A stretch of DNA of 64,000 bases from the NCBI GenBank assembly GCA_025331125.1, contig JAOALB010000114.1, positions 1 to 64,000 on the forward strand. Direction: 5' to 3'. Below are positions 23,869 to 37,249 of this stretch, in pieces. Origin of the DNA: Mycogone perniciosa. Its lineage: Eukaryota; Ascomycota; Sordariomycetes; Hypocreales; Hypocreaceae. The stretch's first letter is position 1, and every line of letters starts with the position of its first letter. The position numbers were made by a program, and so were the translations under genes. Below the pieces are notes generated by a model that saw only the letters and a program-made list of their open reading frames with translations, was not told the DNA's origin and did not search any database.

Positions 23869-26064
23869 AGGGTTTTGGTAGAGGAACTCGGGATGAGCAC
23901 ACTAAAGGAGAAAAGAAATGCACTAAAGCTCAGTTCAATGGATCCCTGATGGGACTGACAGGTACTAAGACTAGTACTACAGAATACGGAGTACGGAGTG
24001 CCAGGCTCAAGATGGAGATACGAAGTACTCGTATCAAGAAAAAAGAGACCTCAAAGTGGAAGGGAGAGAGCATCAAGAGATCACGGGACACAGCACAGGG
24101 TACCATATAATAAAGGACTCAAATAATCACCACCGTTTCCAGTGAAGTAGCTAAGTTTTCTAGGCCACCATTAACCACTTCAATAATTCTCATTCATGGG
24201 TTTGTTGACTAACAACTTGTGTGTCATCACTTGACAATCAAATATCTCCGTATCTTTATCACGGAATGCGGGGGGTGCATTATCTCCTGAGCACAGCATG
24301 GATTGCAGACATCGCTTGGACTAATATCCCTCATGGCTTATCGATCAGGCCATCATCACACCATCTTCTACTTCGTATCAATGCCGGAGATCTCATTCGC
24401 CAAGGTTCAATATCTCTGAGCTCCCAACGGGTACCCCTCCCGAACATCGCGGGGATAAGCCTACGATAAATATAGTGGCTTTGAAACTGATCACAGACGG
24501 GCTGATGCTCTCCGGGTGGCTTGCCGGGCGTATGTATTGGAGCCAATGGACATGATGCACTATTAGAGGTATTCCCGGGGTTGGTGCATCTAAGGTCATG
24601 AGGGCATTGAGTCGAGGTGGTGAGCATCCCGAGAATCCGCTCGCTGCCATATCCTTGGCACGGCTCCCAAGAGTAGCGTTCAAAGTCACTGACTCGCATT
24701 TAGTGGTACCAAGAATCGGGTTCATTCAGATCTATAAACAACTTGGACGGAAAGATAGAGGTCTCATCAGAGACTGGTGGACAGGGCCACCCATTCAAAC
24801 AACATCGTGGTGGATGTCAATGTTAGCTCCTGTCGGGCCCTCGCAATACCTACCCATAGGTGAACCAGAACCCTGGGACAAAAGCGTGTCATCTGCTTTG
24901 TTTAGAATGGTTCCAGCCCCTCAAGCTGAATTTTGAAGCTCGCGCCACCAACGAGGCTCCCTAGACAACGGCTTGGAGAGGACTGTGTTGGTGGTGATAT
25001 GTGGGGGTAGATCTTGAAGATGAATATTGATTCAAGTCTTCTAGTCACAGCGTCTCGTGAGCGCTTTGGCAATTATTGGGCGCCTCCTGCAAGCATCCAT
25101 GCACCTGTCGCCTCTCTTCTAAGCCTACTATCAAGTGAAGCGACTGTCCAATGGGATGATGGCCTGGAAACCCTTTCTCATAATATCAGTGGGATTCGGG
25201 AAGATGGAAGACTAAAAAGGACTGGGGAAACGACCAACAGGGCACGTGGTGTGTATCCTGTTTGCTATGCGGTTCCCCAGGAAATTATCAGAGTACGAGT
25301 ACGGAGTACTAACGACACCATTTACGTGCTCCAGTGACTTCCATTTAATGTTGTTCTGGTCCAGAACATATATTTCTGACTGCGTAATTCGTACAAGTAG
25401 TCGTGTGGATCATAACTACCTATAGATGCTCCATAAGCACCGGCCCGGCAATAGGCATCTCCACAAGGCAGAATAGAGAAACATCCGAAGATCCACAGAA
25501 ATGGAGAACTTCGAACAGAATATCGCTCTGAAGAGTGCAAATGTCAGTATATTGTGCCTTGTACATACAGTTCTCGTTCCCTTTTCCACCCGTAGCCTAA
25601 GGTGGGTGACCAGCATCAGCCGTACAACAGACCAGGATGCGCTCCAAAGACAGGGCTTTGCGTCCCCCCTAAGACCTTGCAAACGAGATTAACAGGAACC
25701 ATGCTTTGCCATTCGACCAACAATACTCCGTACAGACCCTGGGGCTAACTCGTAGGTCTGGCAAAGCATCCATGACGTTGTTAGTACGGAGTATAGTGTA
25801 CATGTATTGTACACGCATCTCAAGTCGATGTTGAACAGTCCATCCAACGCCCTCCTCCACCCTCCACAAAAAATGTCTGGTGCGTGATCGACCACCAACA
25901 GATCCAACACTGCGTAGATAAGAATGGGGCTCTCCCCATATTCTCCAGTGCAACGATAACCATTCTTCATTTCGCGAAGCATTGGTTACTCTTTACCAGT
26001 TTTGTTCTCTGTTCTTCCTCTTGTGTGACAAATGGACAGGTAGCCATTCCAACACGCCGCTATC
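23869..26064. other. Intergenic stretch with TACGGAGTA motifs and small inverted repeats
   Basis: Several open frames of 60-120 codons occur on both strands, but none has recognisable family features or a convincing exon structure, so none is called. TACGGAGTA or its complement occurs at 23985, 25300, 25724 and 25785. The last two are arms of an 11-bp perfect inverted repeat (25723-25733 and 25784-25794). A further short palindrome GTGTACA..TGTACAC lies just after it. Confidence 0.5.
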
Positions 26065-28893
26065 ATGTCTGCGGGCATTGAGAGCCACGACACGAAGACG
26101 AAGACGTCGGGCGGCGTCCTCGACGAGAAGGCGGTACGTGCGCAATTCCCATATATGTGCTCTATTCTAAAGGCAACTAACATTATATCAATTTTATAGT
26201 ATGAAGCTACGGTCGATGATACGCAGTTGGGCGAGACCGACAATGTTGCCATCGCGCGCGATCTTGTCGTCACTGAAGATGATTTGCTTGAGGCCAAGGA
26301 ACTCGCCGCCTCTTACTCCCTTGAGGATGTGCGCCGAGTAAGTCGTCATCCATTGAGCTTGAAGACCGCGACAGATACTAACACAATAAACAGCTGATGA
26401 CGATTGTTCACAAGCGCCACCAGCACGACCAAAACTTCCCCATGAACATCATCCATCGAATTGAAGAGTTCCTCAGTAAGTAAGCCCTCGAAAACAATAT
26501 GCATTCACGACATTAACAATGGAAATTTCTCAGACAACGAGCATGTCTTTGAACAACCCGAGAAGCACCAACAGCTTATCAACGAGATGAAGATCCAAGC
26601 TGCCCTTATCACCAACAATTCGCCATACGCCACCGTCCGAGCCGTTGTCGACAATCACGATGATCCTTCTATGCCTGTGTCCACCATTCGCGCCTGGTTT
26701 ATTGGTATCGTCTTTTCCGCAGCTATTGCATTTATCAACGCCTTCTTCTCCATCCGATTTCCAGCTATTGCTGTGGGCAACAATGTTGTGCAATTACTGG
26801 CATATCCCGTTGGCAAGTTCATGGACAGAACACTTCCCGACTGGGGCATCACACTCTTTGGAGTTCGACATAGAATTAACCCAGGTCCTTTCAACAAAAA
26901 GGAACACATGTTGATCTCACTCATGGCAGCCATCTCGGTATCACAGCCCTACACCAACAACATCGTCTGGATCCAATATCTACCCCAATTCTTCAACCAG
27001 AAATGGGCCAAGAACTTTGGCTACCAGATCATGGTTGCGCTATCAACCAACTTCATCGGCTACGGCCTTGCTGGCCTTTGCCGCCGCTTCTTGGTCTATC
27101 CATCGTACTGTGTCTGGCCAGTCGCTCTCGTCACTGTCGCCCTTAATTCGGCCTTCCACGACGACTCCAACCCTAGCGTCCCTGGTCCCTTCAAATCGAT
27201 ATGGTCCATCTCCCGCTTCAAGTTCTTCGCCATTGCATTTGCTGCCATGTTCTTCTACTTCTGGATACCCAACTTCCTCTTCAATGGCCTGGCTCTCTTC
27301 AGCTGGATGACATGGATTTCTCCCAACAACAAGCATCTCAGCATCATCACGGGTTCTCGCAAGGGCCTGGGCCTGAATCCTTTCCCGACCTTTGATTGGA
27401 ACATTGTCACAGCGGACACCGAACCTCTCATAATTCCCTTCTTCACAACTCTTAACCTTTTTACTGGCGTCTTCTTCTTCCTGTTTGTCGTCATGGGCAT
27501 TTACTACACCAACGCCTATCATTCTGCGTATTTCCCCATCATCACAAACGCGCCATTTGACCGCTTTGCCCGGCCATACAACGTCAGTATGATCTTGGAT
27601 GACCGTGGTATTCTTGATCCCGAGAAATATCACGCCTACTCGCCGCCCTACATTGCAGCTGGAAACATCGTGACCAACTTCTCCTTCTTCACCATTTACA
27701 CCGCGGCTCTCACTTACGGCTTCATCTACCACCGTGAGGATATCTTCAGGGGCTTCAAGTCTTTGTTCGATAGCTTTCGCCCATCCAAGAAGCGGGAGAT
27801 CCAAGAGGGCGAAGCTCTTGACATCCACAATCGCTTGATGAAGTCCTACCGTGAAGTTCCTGAATGGTGGTATCTCATCGTCCTCGCCATCTCCATCGCC
27901 CTCGGCTGCACTGCCATCGGTTACTATCCTACATACACCACTCCCGCCGTCGTTCCCTACGGCATCATCCTGTGTCTCATCTTCGTCGTCCCCACGGGCA
28001 TTATCTTCGCCATGACCGGCATCGAGGTCTCTCTCAACGTGCTCGCCGAGTTCATCGGCGGCTCCTGGGTCGAAGGCAACGCATTAGCCATGTGCTACTT
28101 CAAGACATACGGCTACATCACCTGCTCGCACGCACTGCACTTCTGCATGGACCTCAAGCTCGCGCATTACCTCAAGATTCCGCCACGCTTCACATTCTTC
28201 GCGCAGATGGTCCCCACACTCGTCTCGACGTTCATCTGCGTTGGTGTCGTACAGTTTCAGATGAACCTCAAAGATGTGTGCACGCCTACGGCGCCGTTCC
28301 AGTTCATCTGTGTTCAGCAGACGAGCTTCTTCACATCGGCTGTGCTATGGGGCACGGTTGGTCCGAAGCGACTATGGGGAACGAATGGTACTTACGCGGC
28401 TACTCTTGCTGGTTTCCCAGTAGGCATATGTGTCGTGCTGTTCTTCTGGGGTGCGAATAAGATGTTCCCCAGGAACGCTATCCTGCGCAGTGTCCACCCT
28501 GTCGTTATCCTTTTTGGTGGATGTCTGTGGAACCCTCTCAACTTGACCTTCATGTGGCCTGCTGTGCCGGTAGCTTGCTTTTCTTGGCTTTTCATCAAGG
28601 TTCGCTATCTCGATCTCTGGGCCAAGGTATGTATTCCATCTTCACTTTCCCGTGCAATTTAAGGACAAGATGCTAACTCATCTTTACAGTACAACTACAT
28701 CCTTTCCGCTACCTTTTCATCAGGCATCGCCATCTCTGCCCTCATTCAGTTCTTTGGCCTCACATACAACAACATCTCTCTGGATTGGTGGGGCAATAGG
28801 GTCATAGCCCAAGGATGTGAAGTCGCGGGCTGCAGGCTCAAGACCCTCGCTCCGGGCGAGTATTTCGGGCCTGGTCCTGGAGAATTCCGCTGA
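26065..28893 (+). CDS. OPT-family oligopeptide (small peptide) transporter, five exons
   Basis: Proton-coupled import of tetra/pentapeptides or glutathione-like peptides across the plasma membrane is the known role of this family; the actual substrate is not determinable here. Proposed exons are 26065-26133, 26200-26337, 26394-26475, 26534-28626 and 28690-28893, all joined in frame by GT..AG introns of 56-66 bp, giving 861 residues, a normal length for fungal OPTs. Family landmarks are N-P-G-P-F-N-x-K-E-H after the first membrane segments, many hydrophobic spans, G-S-W-V-E-G-N-A-L-A near the middle of the second half, L-W-G-T-N-G-T-Y, and a last exon with W-W-G-N and L-K-T-L-A-P-G-E-Y-F-G-P. 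The N-terminal 140 residues are hydrophilic and cytosolic. The gene appears intact. Confidence 0.93.
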
Positions 28894-30103
28894 TCTGCCA
28901 CCACGGTAGGAGTGGTAAATTTTCCATATCCCCTTTGCTTGATAATAAAGGGATATGAGTACGGTAGTGGCGCTCTGTGTGTTTTATGTTCAATGTTTGT
29001 GTTTATGTGGTTCTGATGGGTTTGGAATACGATTGACGATTAACGACGATAACTTCGCCCAGTATACGAGTTGGATATTATGCCTTGGTGGCTTAGGCTT
29101 AGGAATGAATGTAGTTGATGAAATGTCAATTTATTTATGATGGCACATGAAGAAACGCACTTTAGGATTTCATCATTTATTACCTGCTCGTTAATCCTCA
29201 CGTCGTCTTATATCGGATGAGGGCAATGTCAAGAGCAAGTTGTTGCCGCTGGCCTCCCCGCCACTGTGATCCCCGGAGCAACGATATTATCGTTCCTGGA
29301 GAAACTGGTTTAGGATGGTAATTCCCATCGAAATTTTATTTTGGAGTGTAGAAAGTAAATGCTTTTTGGAAGTTTCGAAATACCGATCATAGTCGGGGAC
29401 ATTAGGCTATTCTCGTCTGATAGCATCACTGAGATGGCCGCCTAAACTCTTGTGGCCGTAGATGACTCGCATCTTGTTAGTGATTACGGCTATAATATAA
29501 TTATAAACCCTCAATACTTTTCCAGATAACAAATCAAGTCATGCCGCAGAGTGAAGAAGGAGTAAGCACGAGGAGTGAACGGCTCAGGGCTAGGAGGCAC
29601 GAATATACGCCCCCTCAGTGTCTAAAATAATGGCACGAGGGAAACAGACAACTTTCTTATCGTCGGATGCCACTCAACCGTCGCTGAAAGGCCATCGAGA
29701 GGCTAAGAAAAGAAGAGGAGGAAACTGAAAAAGAGATAAAGACATGGTAGGAGATGGTATTTACTGTACTCGCTTCCAAATAAATAAGGAGATTCCTGCA
29801 ATAAGCGTCCCAAGAGCGAACGCAAGAGTAGAATGTGCTGAAAAAACGCTGGCTTCGGAAACGACATGATTGTGTTGTTGGGTCGACTCAAGTCGGCCTT
29901 GTAGGCGGCGTTTTGTCGTTCTTCGCAGCAGCCACAGATGCATGGAGGGGATCCTCCGCTATAAATGCTTCAATTCGCTCTTCTAGGTCTTAATTACCTT
30001 GTATTATTTCATGTTGGGATATAGGTAAGCCACCTACTCAGCATCGGTCCAGTTTTCTAAAGCGTTTGTAGAGAGCATGCCCCCCGTTTCCCCTCCACTT
30101 CAA
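28894..30103. other. Intergenic, no supported gene
   Basis: Only short open frames. 28955-29140 falls in the probable 3' untranslated region of the transporter. Confidence 0.4.
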
Positions 30104-30480
30104 CTACTCATCAACGAGAAGCTCGTTACCATATTTTTCGCGCTCTTGGCTGCTAACAATGGCAAGGAAGTCCTCTAATATATTTAGTAGGAATTCATTA
30201 TAGATGGATGGATTCGCGAAATCCGCTGTAGAGGATGGGAACCACACGACTCCACTCCCAATCCAAGATAGCAGTGACAACCATATTCTCATCAACTAGA
30301 ATGTTGCGGGATGCTAAGTCGCTATGAACCAAGACAAAAGGCCCACAACCAAGGTCCGCATGAACCCATTCTTCTGTATGCTTAGGAAACAAGGCAAAAT
30401 GGTAGAGTGAATCCACCGCCATGCTTCTTCCATCAGCCCTTGACCATTGGAACACAAACGATGCATCTATCCCCCGATTC
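30104..30480 (-). pseudogene. APH-family phosphotransferase remnant
   Basis: The minus-strand frame ending near 30201 contains V-H-S-D-L-A-S-R-N-I-L-V-D (the H-x-D-x-x-x-x-N catalytic loop) and I-L-D-W-E-W (the metal-binding Asp), hallmarks of aminoglycoside-phosphotransferase-like kinases. Shortly after the D-W-E-W-S-R-V-V-P stretch the frame goes off course. The expected continuation, with the hydrophobic pattern F-L-x-I-V-x-x-x-E-x-x-K-Y-G-N, appears in the neighbouring frame down to 30104, so a one-base shift has broken the gene. The N-terminal lobe is not visible upstream. An adjoining minus-strand frame (30520-30774, 84 codons) is unrecognised and could be part of the same dead gene. 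Confidence 0.6.
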
Positions 30481-32058
30481 GATTCACACGAAAGATATAG
30501 ATTCTAACTTCAACTTGCCCTATTCCTGCTGTACCGTGGCGGCATGAAGAGAGTGTGTGCATGGCTCTGAGTTGTGGTGTAAAGACGTAAGGCGCGGGAC
30601 CGCGTCATCGCTTATTGACTCGATAAATTGCTCGCGTTCGTGTTCGCGATAAACGGGGTTCTCGGCGATCCGGTCGTTCGACAACTGGAGGCTCTTGGAG
30701 GTCGATATGGTTGATGTTATCTGGCACTGAGAGTCATCGTTAGTGATCAGGGAATCGACGGTAATGGTCTCCAAGCCGGGTATTCCTCAATAGCACGATA
30801 CAGATGGACACCACGGGCCAATCTCATGGCTTACCACCTGATAGCAACCTTTTCCTTCAGTTGCACGTTTGAAGCCAAAAAGATTCTGTGAAATCTTCTG
30901 TTGAACTTCCTGGTGGTTCATGAGCAGCCTCCGAGTTCGATTTGGTTAGAATAGCCCATCATGTTCTGCGGGGGCTACTCTGCGCTGGCACACAGGATCT
31001 TGGCTACAGCAAACTAAATCTCTAGCGGCCAAAAGAAAAGCGAGCCAAGGGGACGAATATACGCGTAATCTGGAGACCAAGCCCCGCGGTCGAGAATTCC
31101 AGGCTCCAGCTTCTATGACGCCTTGCGCCTTCCCCTCGTCAAGATCAATCTCTATCTCTAGAGTCACCATTGTGGCCATCATTCACGTTCTCTCCCTCTT
31201 CGTCTTCCGTAGGCCTATCCATCTACCGAATCGTTCGCCTGAACTGCCGAGAACGACTCGTCATCCACCCTCTCGAGTGAACTAGCTGCCAGGTCCAGTT
31301 GCTGCAGTTTTCCATCGAACAGCCCGTTCCAGCACCGCCCTTTCTCGACCTACGGCGACGAAAGCATACCACCCTAAGCTCTCACAATCTAAGCCATAAC
31401 ATATGGAACTCTCTCCAGGGCAGCCTAGGGTATATCCTTGCAGCTGAGGAGTATCCACTCGTCCGTTTGTTCGTCCGCCTGCTATTGATGATGCATACAT
31501 CGATCACCATCGCCTTGGGAGCATGTGCTCCCAAAGCTTGAAACTATGTCGGAAAAGGTCAAACAAGACCCGCCAGTAACCTGTTCAAGCTCAAGTTATT
31601 TTTTAAAAAAATCACTTAACAGCCTCTACATAATCCATACATTGTGGCACTCTTGAGGGCGTTGGTCCAGTGTCAAAGTGATTATCCGCGATTAGTCACC
31701 TTGGTATAGCTTTGTGAATCCCATTTGGTCTTCTCTCTGTTAATACTATCTCCCTTCAGTCTCAAGTGCTATTCACTCAAGGCAAGGTTGGTCAGGAAGC
31801 TGAACATATTCACCCATTTGCCGCCAACATCCCTCTTTTCTCTTCTACAAAAGCTCGACTTCCTCACCCGCGCTCCTCCAGCGACAGCTTCTAAAACTGT
31901 CTTAATTCGACACAGTGATATCATACATTAAGAGCTCCAGATTGACATTACATTAAAGGGAATTGACGCTACAATTTAAATGCGCAAAGGGGGAACCGGT
32001 TTGAAAAATTCGACACATTCCTACTCCCTCCTTAAAGGAATGGCAGACTTCGTTCCCC
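30481..32058. other. Intergenic, no supported gene
   Basis: Short open frames only. Nothing with family features, splice structure or repeats that I can defend. Confidence 0.35.
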
Positions 32059-33088
32059 TTACAAGACAAAGGCCGCAAGGCCTGCAACAACCGCCGCCAC
32101 ATTAAGACCGATTATTGTGGCACCAGATGATGGGACACTGGTCGGCTTGGACGTCTGAGTGCCAGTAGGCATCATCGTGTTGGTTGCAGTAGTCGTGCCA
32201 TTGGCTTTGGTCGGCTGAACCACCGCCTCATACGCAGCACACGTAGCATTCGCCTGTACCTCGGGGCAGTCACTGGCGATACAAATAGCCTGCAACTGTG
32301 CGCCCTGGGATTTGATCACCGTGGTAGGCGGCGAGCAGCGCATTCCAAAGAGACTGGTGAGAGCACCCGCCACGATTTTGATGTCCGCCTCGGCGACGCC
32401 GAAGGATGCCGCTGCGAGGCCAACTTGTGTGATGAAGTAGGTGAGTTCAGCCTCGCCGAGGCCCATGAATTTGTGGACTTGGTACATTGAGGATTCGCCT
32501 TGGTACGAGGGGAAGGCGGGTGAGCCTTGCATAGTGCACCCGAGGAGGGACCCGAAGAATTGGTAGAGATGAGTGAGGAGGAAGCTACAGAAGTCAGTAT
32601 ATCATACTCATAAATGCAGTGAGCTGAGGGATAGACTGACTATTGCCTCGAGCTCTTGTCGTCGGCAGGCATGTTCTTCATCAAAGGAGCTGCGCCACCG
32701 CCGTCGAGGAAGTTGGCCGAGACGCCTGTTTTGCCGCCGGTGTTGGTTGAGGCAAGCTCGCCGCTGAAGTATGGGAGAAGGTTCACGTTTTTGCCGTTGA
32801 TTTGGCCCTCAGCGAGGATGCCGGGGACTTTGACACCAACGTTGGGCATTGTGTCTGGGGGGTTTGTGTTAGCAATGAGGATACATATTGATGAAAGCAA
32901 GTAGTCTCGAGTTACTTACAGTTACCAATGACAACCGTGTTGACAAGAAGAGTCAGGAGGGTAGCTTGGTTCTCAGCAGTGTTCTCCTTGAGGAGAGCTT
33001 TTGTGTAGTAATCGCAGATCGGCGTGTCCGAGGGGCGTTGAGCGCCGGCTGTTGCAGCCATAAGGACAGCAAGACTGAAGAAGCGCAT
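32059..33088 (-). CDS. Secreted, probably GPI-anchored protein of unknown function, three exons
   Basis: Proposed exons 33088-32920, 32854-32641 and 32584-32059 join in frame to 302 residues. Introns are 65 and 56 bp; the second has donor GTCAGT and branch point TACTGAC before TTCTGTAG. Residues 1-17 form a signal peptide ending in A-T-A-G-A. The middle holds a helical, globular-looking domain with T-H-L-Y-Q-F-F-G and Y-Q-V-H-K-F-M-G-L segments. The tail has a Thr/Ser/Pro-rich linker (from about 240), a small S-S-G-A site and a C-terminal hydrophobic segment ending the protein, the usual GPI signal. Several Cys in the second half suggest disulphides. It is probably a cell-wall or surface protein. 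I do not recognise a named family. Confidence 0.82.
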
Positions 33089-35824
33089 CTTGGTGGATTC
33101 CTGGGTCGTCCTAGATTCTTGTGAATGTCTCCGGTAGTATTAGAAGTTAAGCGATCGAAGAAGTTATTTGTGAGTCTTCGGCCTTGGAATTAATGAGAGG
33201 AGGGAAGATCTCGTTGTTGTCACGCTGGATAGCTTGACATTTATCAACGTCGTCTCAACGATTGTATCCCTTTTCATCAGCCACTAAGGGCGAGTAGCTC
33301 TCTTTGAGTCTGGACCTGTAAAGTTGGCCGGATACCTGGGCATCCGGAGGAGCTGTGGCGTCCTATGCTAGCTCAAGTAAATCACACCGATAAAACACGG
33401 GCATTAACTGACGTCATGTCTGGCCCTTGCAGACGAATTGAGAAGGGCACGATAGCTCTAGTATGACTAGGAGGATTAGGCTATTCCCTTTTGCGGGAAA
33501 GGCATTGTTTAGATCGAGAAGTGGCTTGCAAGATCGGAGACTTATGTCCATTCAAGGACATTTCATTTCCAAGCTGATCCAGCCCTGCATACAGCATGCC
33601 TCAATGAAATTCATGAGTTCAGTGATTGAGATTTGAGGGATGACGAAGAAATAAGCCGGTCTAGAAACTCGTTGAAGCTTCATATGTTTTCCTCAGTATT
33701 CCTAAGGCTTTTCGCAATTCCCCACTATTCTCATGATCCCACTCTTCGTTTGGGCCTCCATGAGCTATGGACCAGCTGTTTATTACTATTAGGCTCTCTC
33801 CGCATATTACCAGGAACTGGTAATCTCCAGACGCTAACCGTGCGTCTTGCTAAGTTTTTGGCACTCCCCCACAGTCTGTTTTAGATCAACCAATAACCTC
33901 AATCGCGTTACTAAAGCGTAACCCGTATTCTTGGCTGAATGTTATTAGCAAATGATCTGCATTGGCAAGCTCAGGAGTGGACCCGAGTGGCGCGTGGTGG
34001 CGTCCGATTTCTTGGCCGGATGCCAACACATCCGAGATTCCGTACGGCTTCTCGAGTTGCCGGATGTTTTTTGTCTTACATTATCCGCGTCTCTGTAATT
34101 GCCTTTATCCATCTTTTCATTGGCTGTCCCTAGCTTGTTGGTTTGCTGTGGATTGCTGAGCGCGCGTCGGTGCCTATGTTGCTGAAACTGAATCCATTGA
34201 TCTTACCACATGATATTAATCCCTCGCCTGGTATGTAATATTGGAGTTTAGCTGAGGAGAGTATACTAAACAAGAATAAACATAGGCCAACGATGTTACA
34301 TCTCTACTCGTACTATCACTTTTGAATCCCGCTTTCCTAATCGAACCTGACCTAGCTATTTTAGCGTCGCGAGAGACTGTCTCGGGAGCAGAGGGGAAAA
34401 CAGGCACAATAGCTTTTCTGGCAATTGGGGCGCTTCGGGGTAAACAGCACTCGTTTTGCATGATCTGGAATCATTCTTTTGAATCCCATTCTAGATATGT
34501 ATCCATTTGAACATCTCATTGGCGGTGAGTATGAATCACTGGTTCCAAAGACGACGTATATCTATGATATCCATGGGGTGCTCCAGCAAGGTCAATTGGC
34601 CCATTCTCTTCTACCCAGCTCTGTCATTCCTACTTCGTAGTACATTCTCAAAAAGACTAAAGAAGGGGGACTTTGACGTGGCAGCCTGTTTGGTATGTCT
34701 CAAATCCCGAGCCTGAGCCCCACCCCAACACACAGAGTTCTTCGCTTTGAACCACCAGTATCCCATCAGGCCGTACGCTATTCTTGCGACCAAGCCTAGT
34801 CTGGAGAACAAGGAGATGACCCCGTTTCCAAGGCCCATACGTCCCAGGTCTTATGACTCGCTTCATGCAGCAACCATTAGTTAGTAATTTGAATTGTTTG
34901 GTCGATTTGTAGCTTTGTCTATCCATGTGGATTTAGGAAGCGAGGCACTGGGGAAAGCTTCGGTTTCTAGGTTTTGTTTGTTTGAATACATGATGTTTAT
35001 GGGATGAAATGGAGCGTTGGCAAAGCTGATCACGTCCGTGTTACTCTCCTCCCCTCCGTCACTTCCCTCTGGTTTCCTTGGTCACTCTGCCCTTGCGGAT
35101 GTATTAAAAATCTCAGCTGTATCTATCCATCCGTAATAATGACAGTCGGTTACAGCAACTAGACTTAGCTGTAGCAAGGTACTGAATTAATCACTTGTTT
35201 ATCTAACATCATCAATGCATATTTTCTATCCCCAAGTACATTCACCATCGTGACAGTCGTACGATCTCGCGTTGGATTAACTCTGTCGATGCAACTGATT
35301 TCATTCCTACTAAGCACCATGAGTGACCTTATAAAGGAGTATGGCTAGATGAAGGCGCTCAGCATGGCACTGTTGACGTTAACGGCATCGCATACGATAC
35401 CAGCCGTCTCACCACCAGCAAAATGCACGCTAGTCAAGATGACGAGAAGATGATGATGACTCCTTACCATTGCGTCTATCTCTATCCCAATCAGGAACAA
35501 GTTCGCACCACTCTGCAGCCAACCTGATTCAGCAGGCTGAGCTACACCAAACAAGTTTCCACCAGGCCTGTTTCGAAATTGGTGCTCTACCTACATGACT
35601 CCAGGTTCTTTGCCAAGACCTAACACTCATTTATAATGGAGATGGTATTCTGCCGATAAGGCTTAAAGACGAAGTAGCCTCCCTTCAATATTTCCTAGCG
35701 CTTCTAAGACTCTACTGACAGGCGCACAATTTGTGAATATCAAGCTTTCCGAATATTTCTTTCGTGATGATTCATGTGGCGTTGCCTGCCGGTACTGATA
35801 CCCTACACGCCATCATGTTCAACA
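33089..35824. other. Long intergenic stretch, no supported gene
   Basis: Open frames up to 89 codons on both strands around 33.6-35.6 kb lack family features or coherent splicing. It may include decayed transposon sequence near the LINE fragment. Confidence 0.35.
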
Positions 35825-37218
35825 AATCTTGCGCCAGGCTCACGCAGACGTACTACTCCAACGCCTATAACAAGGTTACAGCAAACCACACAGCTTACTA
35901 GGAGCTGCCCAAGACCAACCCTTCTCCCCAGACCGACCAGATCCCAAACCCTTTTCCCAGGCAGTAAAGCTAAAGCTGCAGAGGAATTCAATAACTGGAT
36001 AGCTATAGTAGCACCCTGGGATACAGTAGTATTCACAGACGGCTCACGCCTCAATACAGGAGCAGTTGGCTATGGCTTCTCGATATAGCGAGACGGCAAA
36101 GAGATTATAAATGGATATGGCCGATTTAGCCCAGCGGAGGTATTCGATGGCGAGGCGGCTAGGGCATTAGAAGGATTTAAAGCCGCCTTAGCCAATAACA
36201 ACAATACAGGGGATATTATTATCTGTCTAGACAATACAGCTGCAATACACTGCCTCGAAGGCATACTATCAGACTCATTATAATAAGTCTTTATCGAATT
36301 TCAGAGACTAAAGAATATATATAAAGAAAACGTATATACCATAATGCCTAGGCTATTAAGGGATACAGGGCAATAAAACTGCAGACCAATTAGCAAAACT
36401 GGGCTGCGAATAACTAATGCCACCTAATGCAATACCTATACTTGCTTTCCTTCAACAAGAGGCAAAGGCAAGACCGAGAACCAGCTTTAAGAGCTGGTGG
36501 GAGGAGAATATACCTAACGCATACCGCCCATTCAAATTAACTATCGACCTAAAATGCCCCGAGGAACTAACAATTCCACAGGGAGAGCTCCACCATCTAC
36601 TGGCCGCTAGGTCCCAGCACGGGGACTTCGCGCAGTATTATAAGCGCTTCCGGCACAAAGACGCAACAATAAACTGCAGCTGCGGCAGGAAGAAAGCATA
36701 TAACTATATCTTCTATTGCAGGAAGATTAGCAAAGCGCAGCGCTGAGGATTAGCCCCCTTAATCCGCGAACCGACCTTTTATTTGCTGGGGACCGGCTAC
36801 AACTACTTCCTTCAAACGGCGCGGGCCTCTGGCTTCTTTACCAGAATATGCCCGCGCCACTAGGAAGCCCGACTAACCGCAATACAAGTCACAACACTAA
36901 TCGTTCAATTCTTTCCTTTATCTCTCTTTTACCTTATGAGGGATTTCACTTGCGGCCTAATACTGAGCCTCCTTTTGATCGGCAAGGGCTAACCCCCCGC
37001 CACGGCTGACTACGGTCACCTGATACACTACGCGAGATTCGCGCGACTCCTCGACCCGCTAACGGGAGAAGAGCTAGAAGACTATGCCCTTTAAGGCGAC
37101 ACAATGCTATATAGGGGGAACTTGTGTGTTTATTAGTAATACTGTAGCTAGTCCTAGCATAGCACGTCCTTTTGCCCTACTGGGATTGGTGGCCTTTGCC
37201 ATAGGACGTTAATGGTAT

Positions 37219-37249
<31 letters not shown>

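Noticed and set aside
23865..24110. 81-codon frame overlapping the YjjX-like stop codon
   Set aside because: Highly charged low-complexity composition and position in the 3' untranslated region.
24598..25337. Two plus-strand frames of 112 and 107 codons
   Set aside because: No recognisable domain, no coherent splice model, and overlapping frames on the other strand are as long.
27043..27828. 261-codon minus-strand frame
   Set aside because: It is the antisense shadow of the OPT transporter exon.
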